From positions 74,324,687 through 74,388,686 of the forward strand of contig OZ038382.1 of assembly GCA_964036045.1 (NCBI GenBank): DNA of 64,000 bases, in the 5' to 3' direction. Numbering within the stretch: position 1 is the stretch's first letter; each line of letters begins with the position of its first letter. The DNA comes from Eutreptiella sp. 'Long Island Sound 2002'. Lineage: Eukaryota; Euglenozoa; Euglenophyceae; Eutreptiales; Eutreptiaceae. A program made the translations under genes and the position numbers. The notes beneath the pieces are model-generated. The model ran no database searches, was not told where the DNA came from, and worked only from the letters and a program-made list of their open reading frames with translations. Below, piece by piece: positions 46,037 through 55,086 of this stretch.

Positions 46037-46821
46037 GAAAGTTTTATAGTGATTTCAACACTGTTTTTGTGCCGCTCCTGCTGCTTGCTGCTGGTGTAGG
46101 GTTTTCTGCTGCTTGTTTTTGATGAGTAAAATGTTTTATTTGCTGAAATACCACCAATCCAGGATAGCCCAAGCCAGAGATAAGCAAGTAGAAGAAAATT
46201 AGGATCAAAGCATGAAGGGCTGCAGTGTAAACAGTGAAAGATGTTAGAATATTCACACAAACTGCAACTCAGGTCAAATCGGATTGCATATTCACAAAGA
46301 TAGCTGAAATGCTTTGGAAAAGAGTTGGAAAACTGCCCCATGGTCACTCAATCTCCATAGTGCCATCTCAGGAGATGTGCACTCTTTGTTTTGGGTCCCA
46401 TATGTGCTGAGGTGGCAGGGCATGTGGCGATGAGGTCACTGCCATGTCACATGGGATCTTCCTACTTAGCTAGGCTGACCGGGAATTGAACCCAGCACCT
46501 CTCAAAAAGAGGTGCCCAGCCCCCTAGGGTGCATACCACTAGAACAGCTAAGAATTCATGAGAAAACATAGATAAATTCATAGGCTCTGCCCTGGATATG
46601 TCAGTTCTCAGTCGACTCAGGAAAAGATGAATTGCCTCACATTGATAGGGGATTAAGGGGTCCACTCCATATCCTGATTTAGTGTTTGGTTCCATAGGTC
46701 AAAATGTGTTATCACCACTTTTGGTAGGACCAATACTAAGATAGAAATGCCTGTGTGCTCAGTGCATCTCTAATACAACTAGAGTATGCCTCAAAGCATT
46801 GGAAAAGCACTTTTTCTTACT
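46036..46821 (-). repeat. 5' LTR of G1
   Basis: 786 bp. It starts AGTAAGAAAAAGTGC on the minus strand at 46821 and ends CTATAAAACTTTCT at 46036, where the primer site begins. A CTATAAAA box lies within 15 bp of the LTR end. Confidence 0.92.
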
Positions 46822-46981
46822 CCTTGACTATAAGTATTGAAAAAAAAATGGGGTGATGTGCAGTAACCCTGCCATATACTGTCAAAATCAATTTCGAGCT
46901 AAAATTCGAATGTTTTGCAGTGAATCTTGCCCAAACATTGAGCCACAAGTTGAGTGTCTCAACGTGTGTCTCAACTTAACC
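46822..46981. repeat. ~189-bp tandem repeat, right part (flank of G1)
   Basis: Continues the repeat unit interrupted at 35546: CCTTGACTATAAGTATTG, a poly-A run, GGGGTGATGTGCAG, then the start of the next unit (CATTGAGCCACAAGTTGAG). It ends after CTCAACTTAACC. Confidence 0.8.
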
Positions 46982-47055
46982 TCAGAAAAAGATGCGTTTC
47001 CAAAATGTATCCTCAAAGCAAATGCACGCGGGCACCACTCTGCTCACTGTTCACT

Positions 47056-47720
47056 TCACTGTTCAATACCCAAGTACTCCATTATAGCGTCCAGCTTGCG
47101 CTCTACTCGCCTGAGCGCATCCAACGTTGGACCGCGGTCACTTGGGTTCAAAGAGTCCCTGAAAGTGTTTGTGTGGCATACAAGCTTCATTTTCTCTTCA
47201 CAGTCAAAGAAGAACATGTATATGTGCCCTCTGGCATTCGGGATGCACTGGAATGTATCAAACGGGCGCATGGTTTGGAAGAGGTATTGGCCCTCAGGAA
47301 CGTTCGTACCCTTGGTACCAGTGGCATAAGAGTGAAAGGTCAGTGGTTTTTTCGGGCCTACTGCAATCATTGCAAGCAGGTGGGAGGTGTCTGCCTCAAT
47401 CTGAAAGCCAAGGCGAGCACCCCCCTCTTCAATGCGATAGATGTACTTTCCGTTCGTTGGAAGTTGCGAGTGTACTTTTGTCACGGCCGCCAGCGCCTCC
47501 ATTGCCTCACGGATTTTTTTGCCATCTGTTTTTGTCAATGCAGCAACACCAGTGTACATTTCTGACCAGGAGTGACTTTTTTGTTTCCAAATTACCCCGC
47601 AGAGGGAGGAGACTAGTTCTTCTGCCCGCTCTCGTGTTACAGTGAACTGCACTCGCTTCTTCTGCGTTGAATCTTCATCCTCTGATGACACCTCCCCATT
47701 ACTGTTCGCAAACGTTGGAC
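47056..47720 (-). CDS. Unknown protein, probable last exon
   Basis: The minus-strand frame is open from 47814 to the TAA at 47056, but a strong acceptor (CTTACTCCTGCAG) ends at 47721, so the exon probably begins at 47720 with PTFANSNGEV. It encodes ~220 residues: an acidic Ser/Glu/Asp stretch, a KKRVQFTVTRERAEELVSSL helix, a mixed alpha/beta centre (KYIYRIEEGGARLGFQIEAD, YLFQTMRPFDTF, HIYMFFFDCEEKMKLVC) and a C-terminal coiled coil (DALRRVERKLDAIMEYLGI). Composition and even hydrophobic spacing look like a real folded protein. I do not recognise the family. The upstream exon or promoter probably lies in the duplicated region 47740-48030. Confidence 0.55.
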
Positions 47721-47739
47721 CTGCAGGAGTAAGTGACAG

Positions 47740-48030
47740 AGATTCACAGTAACAATCACAGTGGAGATTGAGACGCAAATTGAGAGGCACAAATTGCACG
47801 TCAACTTTCAACACACTTTCAACTCACTTTCGGTTCGCTCGCTGGTCTTGTCGAACGCTGTTGCCCTTTCCTTTGATACACTGTCCATTCATTGTTCCCC
47901 GTTAACTGCGCACTGTTCGCTGATCGCTGTCTGTCACAGTAATAATCACTGTCGGCATTGGGACGCAAATTGAGAGGCACAACGTGCGCGTCAATTTTGA
48001 ACACACTTTGAATACACTTTCAACACACTT
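47740..48030. repeat. ~190-bp direct repeat upstream of the unknown gene
   Basis: A block with CACAGTAA(C/T)AATCAC, ACGCAAATTGAGAGGCACAA and CAACACACTTTCA occurs near 47742-47830 and again near 47935-48030. On the minus strand both copies open a short frame reading PLNLR, so the 5' region of the gene has been duplicated. Confidence 0.7.
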
Positions 48031-48049
48031 TCAGCTTGTACTGGAGCTT

Positions 48050-48758
48050 AGTAAGAAAAAGTCACTGCCATGTCTTTCTTGGAGGGCTTGATCCAGGCCA
48101 AGCCCCCCTTAAAACCCTTTTGTTGATGCTAAGACAAACTTAAGTGTTTTTATCTCTCTTTTGTTGCCTAAAGTACACTTTCTCAAAGTAACTAGGGTTG
48201 TGACCCTAGCCCCCCATGAAGTTCACCCCTACCACTCAACTGAGCGGAGGTACCTTCCTTCATGGAGGATATACCGAAATAAAACAGGCAATTCATGCTT
48301 TAGGCCTTGGAGGTTAAGCCTAGTGGTCTCCCACCCCAAGACCCCTATACTCAATTGTTTCTACCACTTATTGTGGTCCTACTTTGTAACTGTTTCTGAA
48401 TTCAGTTGCTTGGCCAAGTCATTTTCTGTGTGGTCCTGACATCTATGCCCCACATTCCTAACCAGCACCATTTCACCCAAAAGAGTGCACATGAAGTGCC
48501 TAATGCTATCTCTGAGGCAAGAGTCAGACCAATTTTCATATAAAATCTTTTGTATTATCCATTTGTGATTGAATCTTTGTGTATAAACCTGCTTTGTCTA
48601 TCTGCAGCCCTTCTGTGTTACACTGGATTCCAAAACCAATCATTGATTCGATCCACATCCTGTTCTTGCTCTACTTGCTGCTTTGGTTTGGGTTTTCAAC
48701 TACAAAACCTGCAGGATTTCATCAACATATCTAGGGTATAAATCAAGGACATCTTTCC
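48050..48758 (+). repeat. 5' LTR of G3
   Basis: 709 bp, starting AGTAAGAAAAAGTCACTGCC and ending GACATCTTTCC. Same length and sequence family as the two LTRs of G2. GGTAGCAGAG follows at once, a 10-base match to the initiator-Met primer site. Confidence 0.92.
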
Positions 48759-48840
48759 GGTAGCAGAGACAGTCCCTTGTGACCTTTTGAACCGACCCTG
48801 AGAACAAGTGCAGCACACAAAGCTCAACAACAAGTTCATC

Positions 48841-50384
48841 ATGTCCACGCCAAGCGTCAGGACCTGGCCCATCAGAACTGTCCAAGTGCAAATGGGCAGC
48901 ATGGCCCACCCAATGAGTGAACCACCTTACCGAGCTCCACAACATCTCAGTGGCGCATCTGGGTCCCAAGGAGATCCAGAACGCAGAAGGGCGGAAGAAA
49001 ATAAAGGCCTTACCACCGAGGCCTTAGCGGCCCACGGTGGAGACAGCTTCAGTCATCTCCACAGATGTGTAGCATCCTCAGTATCCAGATCCAACTGTCC
49101 GGCTTCATCCTCAACAGCGATTGAAGGCCCTGAGGGGTATGAGAAACTGAGGAAGAAAATGGATGAATACGTCCTCCATGAGGAGTACTACAAATCCATT
49201 CGTGGAGAAGATGGAGAGGAGCCATTGGCAGTACCTGGATCCAGACCACATACAGACCTAGGGTCCTACGCGCACTCTGGCCCGCCGTCCGACAGAGCCG
49301 AGACTGCATCCCTGCCAAAACGACCAAGACCTGAGTATCCAAGAGCATGTTGTCCAACCCCAAGGGCTCCCGAAGTGGGCCCGACTCGAGTTGAGGAAAG
49401 ACATCATCCAAGGCCAACCTACGGTGCCCTGGATCATACGGCCGAACTGTTGGCCAAACTCCTGTCTGGATCAGAAGATCCAGATGTGACGGCCCTATCG
49501 GAGGCCATTAGGGCTAAACTGGGTATTGCAGCACCCTTACCCAAGCCAGAGTTACCCTCTCTCTCTCCAGGACTGAGTACCCTGGCCGAAGATCTTAAGA
49601 GATCAAGGGTCTCAAGGCTGTTGCCTAAGGTCACCTGCCCCAGCCCCTTTCACCCCCGTGCCAGGACAGTGCCTATGCCTGAACTACAGGACGTGCCTGT
49701 CACAGAGATTGAGAAAGGAGGGCTGTCAGCCCTGGCACCTCTTGCCGGCGTGTCGCCTTCAGGCCTAACTCCGGGGGGTGGGAAAACGGGCAGACCTATT
49801 GCCCAGGCGAACATCCAGCTGGAACTGCCGGAGTTCGACCCCAAAAATCTGCCCGAATGGGCAGAAGAACTTGCAGAGTTCCTTTTGCTGACTGGCCAAT
49901 TCCATGTGGATGTGGCCACCAAATGTTCACTGCTGAAACGCTCATGCAAAAAGAAAATTTTGCAAAAACAGGTGAAACAGATTGTGAAAACCTGTTCGAC
50001 CTGGGCAGAGGTACTCCTGAGGTTGGAGAAAACATTCCAAGTCTATGAGACTGACCTCAGCGTACGCACACAGATTGAGGAGCTACCTATGCTCCCTGAG
50101 TTTCCATCCGCTGCGCGAATTTCTGAATATGTGTGCGACTTGGAGTACTTGTTTTCGAGGATGAACGTGGGCTCCTACGGAGCCACTGAGCCGCACCTGT
50201 GGCTCATGAGTAAGATCCCTCAACGTACGTGGGATGATTGCCGCTCCACCTCTGAGAGGAAGAGCAGGACCCACTCGTACGATGTACTGGTGGACCTCTT
50301 GATTGAGCTAGCTCTTGAGAGAGAGAATGACTCCCACATGGAGAAATTCCTCAAGAAGCATTTGGGTCGAGGTGGTACCCCTAC
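48841..50384 (+). pseudogene. G3 gag, N-terminal part
   Basis: ATG at 48841 (MSTPSVRTWPIRTVQ) matches the start of the intact G2 gag. It runs through the disordered N-terminal region and the capsid-like domain (LELPEFDPKNLPEWAEELAEF, KKKILQKQVKQIVK, ELALERENDSHMEKFLKKHLG) and stops at GGTPT, where G2 is inserted; beyond that the frame reads into LTR sequence. No stop interrupts these ~515 codons. Confidence 0.88.
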
Positions 50385-51093
50385 AGTAAGAAAAAGTCAC
50401 TGCCATGTCTTTCTTGGAGGGCTTGATCCAGGCCAAGCCCCCCTTAAAACCCTTTTGTTGATGCTAAGACAAACTTAAGTGTTTTTATCTCTCTTTTGTT
50501 GCCTAAAGTACACTTTCTCAAAGTAACTAGGGTTGTGACCCTAGCTCCCCATGAAGTTCACCCCTACCACTCAACTGAGCGGAGGTACCTTCCTTCATGG
50601 AGGATATACCGAAATGGAACAGGCATTTCATGCTTTAGGCCTTGGAGGCTAAGCCTAGTGGTCTCCCACCCCAAGACCCCTATACTCAATTGTTTCTACC
50701 ACTTATTGTGGTCCTACTTTGTAACTGTTTCTGAATTCAGTTGCTTGGCCAAGTCATTTTCTGTGTGGTCCTGACATCTATGCCCCACATCCCTAACCAG
50801 CACCATTTCACCCAAAAGAGTGCACATGAAGTGCCTAATGCTATCTCTGAGGCAAGAGTCAGACCAATTTTCACCTAAAATCTTTTGTATTATCCATTTG
50901 TGATTGAATCTTTGTGTATAAACCTGCTTTGTCTATCTGCAGCCCTTCTGTGTTACACTGGATTCCAAAACGAATCATTGATTCGATCCACATCCTGTTC
51001 CTGCTCTACTTGCTGCTTTGGTTTGGGTTTTCAACTATAAAACCTGCAGGATATCATCAACATATCTAGGGTATAAATCAAGGACATCTTTCC
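50385..51093 (+). repeat. 5' LTR of G2
   Basis: Starts AGTAAGAAAAAGTCACTGCC directly after the CCTAC duplication and ends GACATCTTTCC. A TATAAATC word lies ~20 bp before the end. Confidence 0.93.
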
Positions 51094-51176
51094 GGTACAA
51101 GAGACAGTCCCTTGTGACCTTTTGAACCGACCCTGAGAACAAGTGCAGCACAAAAAAGCTCAACAACAAGTTCATC

Positions 51177-53384
51177 ATGTCCACGACAAGCGTCAGGACC
51201 TGGCCCATCAGAACTGTCCAAGTGCAAATGGGCAGCATGGCCCACCCAATGAGTGAACCACCTTACCGAGCACCACAACATCTCAGTGGCGCATCTGGGT
51301 CCCAAGGAGATCCAGAACGCAGAAGGGCGGAAGAAAATAAAGGCCTTACCACCGAGGCCTTAGCAGCCCACGGTGGAGACAGCTTCAGTCATCCCCACAG
51401 ATGTGTAGCATCCTCAGTATCCAGATCCAACTGTCCGGCTTCATCCTCAACAGCGATTGAAGGCCCTGAGGAGTATGAGAAACTGAGGAAGAAGATGGAT
51501 GAGTACATCCTACATGAGGAGTACTACAAATCCATTCGTGGGAAAGATGGAGAGGAGCCATTGGCAGTACATGGATCCAGACCACGTACAGACCTAGGGT
51601 CCTACGCGCACTCTGGCCTGCCGTCCGACAGAGCCGAGACTGCATCCCTGCCAAGACGACCAAGACCTGAGTATCCAAGAGCATGTTGTCCAACCCCAAG
51701 GGCTCCCGAAGTGGGCCCGACTCGAGTCGAAGAACAACATCATCCAAGGCCAACCTACGGTGCCCTGGATCATACGGCCGAACTGTTGGCCAAACTCCTG
51801 TCTGGATCAGAAGATCCAGATGTGACGGCCCCATCGGAGGCCATTAAGGCTAAACTGGGTATTGCAGAACCCTTACCAAAGCCAGAGTTGCCCTCTCTCT
51901 CTCCAGGACTGAGTTTCCTGGCCGAAGATATCAAGAGATCAAGGGTCTCAAGGCTGTTGCCTAAGGTCACCTGCCCCAGCCCCTTTCACCCCCGTGCCAG
52001 GACAGTGCCTATGGCTGATCTACAGGACGTGCCTGTCACAGAGATTGAGAGAAGAGGGCTGTCAGCCCTGGCACCTCTTGCCGGCGTGTCGCCTTCAGGC
52101 CTAACTCCTGGGGCTGGGAAGACGGGCAGACCAATTGCTCAGGCGAACATCCAGCTGGAACTGCCGGAGTTCGACCCCAAAAATCTGCCCGAATGGGCAG
52201 AAGAATTTGCAGAGTTCCTTTTGTTGACTGGCCAATCCCATGTGGATGTGGCCACCAAATGTTCACTGCTGAAACGCTCATGCAAAAAGAAATTTTTGCA
52301 GAAACAGGTGAAACAGATTGTGAAAACCACTTCTACCTGGGCAGAGGTACTCCTGAGGTTGGAGAAAACATTCCCAGTCTATGAGACTGACCTCAGCGTA
52401 CGCACACAGATCGAGGAGCTACCTATGCTCCCTGAGTTTCCATCGGCTGCGCGAATTTCTGAATACGTGTGCGACTTGGCGTACTTGTTTTCGAGGATGA
52501 ACGTGGGTTCCTACGGAGCCACTGAGCCCCACCTGTGGCTCATGAGTAAGATCCCCCAACGTACGTGGGATGATTGCCGCTCCACCTCTGAGAGGAAGAG
52601 CAGGACCCACTCGTACGATGAACTGGTGGACCTCTTGATTGAGCTAGCTCTTGAGAGAGAGAATGACTCCCACATGGAGAAATTCCTCAAGAAGCATTTG
52701 GGTCGAGGTGGTACCCCTACCCCCGAACGTGGCGAAGGGAAAGGACATCAAAATCCCACTAACACCAACCAGGGAGGTGGTAAAGGGAGGGGTAACCTAC
52801 GTGCCATGAATGAGGTTAAACCTGATGCAGGTACACCCCCCCTGTTCTACTGCAGACCTGTCAATGACAAGGGGGGACCTTGTCATGCCTCTGACTGCGA
52901 TCTCCGCAGTGGCTGTATGCTGCAGATGAAACGTCAGCAGCATACCAAAGATGGGAAAACTGTGACCCATCAGGACCATTTCAGGTGTACCATCACCTGT
53001 GGTTACTGTGGCAAACGTCGTCACTACGAGGACGAATGCCACATCAAGAAACGCGAGAGTGACAAACTCAAGCGTCAAGAGGCGGAACGCCAGAAGACCG
53101 AAACGCCCGCCAGAAATCCCCCGAATGGGGATAAAGGTGGTAAAGGAGGAGCCCAGGGGGGTGGCAAAAATGGACCCCCTAACCCCCAGAGGCGCTCATT
53201 AGCGCCCGTTGCTACACCCACTCCTGCTGCTACACCCGCTCCTGCCGCAGGTGACCCCAAGAAGCGTTCCCAAGGGGATAACGCTACCCCTGAGGGGAAT
53301 AATTCTAAGAAGAGGCGCTTGGCCTGGATGGCCAAGTCTCTCATTGCTGCAGGGGTGGATGTTAAGTTCCCTGATGAGGAGTAG
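51177..53384 (+). CDS. G2 gag, intact, 735 aa
   Basis: Starts MSTTSVRTWPIRTVQ. Residues ~1-310 are Pro/Ser/Arg-rich and probably disordered. Residues ~320-505 form the capsid-like gag domain (IQLELPEFDPKNLPEWAEEF, TKCSLLKRSCKKKFL, DLLIELALEREN). Residues 608-621 are a perfect CCHC zinc knuckle, CGYCGKRRHYEDEC. The tail is basic (KKRRLAWMAKSLIAAG). Gag packages the element RNA into virus-like particles in the cytoplasm. The frame ends TAG at 53382-53384 followed by GGG GGC, and the same frame stays open into the protease. Confidence 0.92.
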   Translation: MSTTSVRTWPIRTVQVQMGSMAHPMSEPPYRAPQHLSGASGSQGDPERRRAEENKGLTTEALAAHGGDSFSHPHRCVASSVSRSNCPASSSTAIEGPEEYEKLRKKMDEYILHEEYYKSIRGKDGEEPLAVHGSRPRTDLGSYAHSGLPSDRAETASLPRRPRPEYPRACCPTPRAPEVGPTRVEEQHHPRPTYGALDHTAELLAKLLSGSEDPDVTAPSEAIKAKLGIAEPLPKPELPSLSPGLSFLAEDIKRSRVSRLLPKVTCPSPFHPRARTVPMADLQDVPVTEIERRGLSALAPLAGVSPSGLTPGAGKTGRPIAQANIQLELPEFDPKNLPEWAEEFAEFLLLTGQSHVDVATKCSLLKRSCKKKFLQKQVKQIVKTTSTWAEVLLRLEKTFPVYETDLSVRTQIEELPMLPEFPSAARISEYVCDLAYLFSRMNVGSYGATEPHLWLMSKIPQRTWDDCRSTSERKSRTHSYDELVDLLIELALERENDSHMEKFLKKHLGRGGTPTPERGEGKGHQNPTNTNQGGGKGRGNLRAMNEVKPDAGTPPLFYCRPVNDKGGPCHASDCDLRSGCMLQMKRQQHTKDGKTVTHQDHFRCTITCGYCGKRRHYEDECHIKKRESDKLKRQEAERQKTETPARNPPNGDKGGKGGAQGGGKNGPPNPQRRSLAPVATPTPAATPAPAAGDPKKRSQGDNATPEGNNSKKRRLAWMAKSLIAAGVDVKFPDEE

Positions 53385-53408
53385 GGGGGCGGCTCCAAAG
53401 AGGAGGAC
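53382..53408 (+). promoter_or_regulatory. Candidate stop-codon readthrough site between gag and pol
   Basis: TAG is followed by GGGGGCGGC and a short CTCC/GGAG stem with a 5-nt loop; the frame is then open through EDLVFW into the protease. G3 has the same TAG GGG GGC at 62296. G1 has TGA CAG GGA at 43439-43441 in the same position. No ATG lies before the protease motif. TAG followed by GG resembles the readthrough context of gammaretroviruses. Confidence 0.6.
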
Positions 53409-53828
53409 TTGGTTTTCTGGATCCTCGTGAAACTCGGGGATCAGGTTTTTCGAGCGGTGCTTGATACCGGTGCAACACTTTCCATAGTGGCCCGGCGCCT
53501 GCTAAAGACTTTCAAGAAAACTAACACTGTGGCCATAAGAGTAGGGGATGGGCGTACCATCCATTCCTTGGGGGGGGTCGATGTGACTATATGTCTGGGC
53601 GACGAAACCGTGACTCAACACTGCAGAGTGTTGGACACTGACGCCTTTGACATCGTCATTGGCACCGACTTCCTACGAAGAAACCCCCAGGTAAAAATGC
53701 TGTCCCTACAGCGCCCCTATTCTTTGCACTGCAACTTTGGCAGTGGGCTATTCTCCGTACCTTTCGGAGCTGTCAGGACGAAAAGAGTCTGGGCTGCCCT
53801 ACGCATCCAAGACGAACTATCGTACTGA
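53385..53828 (+). pseudogene. G2 retropepsin
   Basis: DLVFWILVKLGDQVF, AVLDTGATLSIVARR (catalytic Asp at 53463), VGDGRTIHSLGG as flap and FDIVIGTDFL are all present, so the active site is intact. An extra C near 53765, compared with G3, shifts the frame and ends this ORF at 53828; the true continuation is the frame starting about 53766. Confidence 0.85.
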
Positions 53829-54789
53829 AAACTACCAATTGGCCCGTCACGTTCTTGAAAATGGACTGGCGGCCCTTCAGGTAAACCTGGATGAGATCCA
53901 GGTGGAATTGTTTGCGAGCCAACAACAGCACACCATGCAGTTGTACTGCTCGAAACAACTGAACAATGCTTTCCGTTTCTTCTGGAAAGCAATGGGCCTA
54001 GCGTATGCTAACCCTCCCTTCTCCCTGCTCGCGAAGGTTCTAACCAAAATCGCTTATGAGGGAGGAAGGGTTGTTATGTGCACCCCTGACTGGGGCTGCT
54101 CTGGTGAACATGCTTACTGGCGCCGTATGCTAGATCGAATGACCGTGGGAAGAGTACAACTCCCCGATGGCCCCATCTATGTGCCTGAGGACTCAGACAC
54201 AGCTATGCAGGCCCCTGAGTGGGCCAGTTTCCTGTCCATCGTCGATGGATCTCTCAATCCTGTACCGCTGTGTGACCTAGACCAGGTGCTACTGAAAGAG
54301 GTCATGGCCGAAAATCGTGGCCTGACCCTTTATTATCTCAAAAATCGATCTCCTGAGCACCTATCTGCCACACTTACAGGGTGTGAGTCTCCCGATGACT
54401 ATCTGGAGCCTGCAGCTGTAAAAGAGGATGCTGACGACCAACTGTCTGAGATCGCCAGCACTATTCCCTCTGTTGATCCCAGCTGTGTTGACCTAAAACA
54501 TAGTGCCTTCCTAGCCCAGCTGTTGCTAGAGGAGGGAGATCTGGAGTCAACCTCTGAACCCACTTCCCCTGTTCGGAAGCCAGTGCTACACATGCAGCCT
54601 ATGCACACAGGTGAACCCGTGGCCCGGAGTGCTGATGCTTTGGCGCGGCCTGCTGCTAATAACATGCCATTGTCTGAGCATGACACTCAGGAACTCCGGC
54701 GGCTGTTGTACCTGGAGACCGAAGGTATTGAGCGCCAAGAGCGGCTGCAATACCTCAGACAGACGTGGAAATCCTCCATCTGGTCTTAG
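53766..54789 (+). pseudogene. G2 methyltransferase-like domain
   Basis: After the frameshift the frame reads ELSGRKESGLPYASKTNYRT, then VELFASQQQHTMQLYCSKQ, FRFFWKAMGLAYANPPFSLL (NPPF at 54010-54021), KVLTKIAYEGGRVVMCTPDWG, HAYWRRMLDRMTVGRVQLP and GPIYVP. NPPF matches motif IV of N6-adenine methyltransferases, and the spacing of the LFAS, NPPF and TPDW segments is like phage-type Dam enzymes and the methyltransferase-like domain of DIRS elements. The AdoMet-binding residues are not obvious, so enzymatic activity is uncertain. An acidic linker follows. TAG at 54787-54789 replaces the GAG seen in G3. Confidence 0.72.
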
Positions 54790-55086
54790 GAGGACGATGA
54801 GTCCTATACGCTGCCTGATCCTGAGATACCTCTAGTGTATTCTCTGCACTATGGGCAGCAATGTTCCCCTGAGTTGGACGATGGTTCTGTGCCTGCCGAA
54901 ACTGCTGATCGGCAGAAAAAGAAAGAACATGGAAAAAGCAACCTCCATGCTGAGGACGATTTCCTTCAGAAACTCGAGAGTCTTAACCTTGACCCCCGCG
55001 TGAAGAAACTGCTGAGAACCTATGAGGAGGTGTTCGGCGCCTTGCCGCCTCCCCTTTCTTGTAAAACCTGGTCCAGATGGACCTGA
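54790..55086 (+). pseudogene. G2 linker before RT
   Basis: In frame with the methyltransferase-like segment: EDDESYTLPDPEIPLVYSL, a Lys-rich patch, then LDPRVKKLLRTYEEVFGALPPPLSC. A -1 frame change just after LSC is needed to reach LVQMDLKLKPEF. Confidence 0.7.

Larger units (their letters stand above)
35547..46821 (-). mobile_element. G1: complete, decayed Ty3/gypsy chromovirus-like element, 11.3 kb
   Basis: LTRs at 35547-36331 and 46036-46821 are ~98% identical by eye. The element is flanked by CCTTG at 35542-35546 and 46822-46826. The uninterrupted sequence GCACCTTGACTATAAG survives at 35340-35360 in the neighbouring repeat unit and acts as an empty site. Reading on the minus strand: 5' LTR, initiator-Met primer site, gag, protease, methyltransferase-like domain, RT, RNase H, integrase, chromodomain, 2.2 kb of 3' sequence, polypurine tract, 3' LTR. 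At least ten stops or frameshifts interrupt the genes. The LTR ends are AG...CT, not the usual TG...CA. Confidence 0.93.
48050..50384 (+). mobile_element. G3, left part: LTR and gag of a gypsy element split by G2
   Basis: A 709-bp LTR, primer site and gag run to the sequence GGTACCCCTAC, where element G2 begins. The continuation of the same gag lies at 61635 after G2. The right end of G3 is outside the window. Confidence 0.9.
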
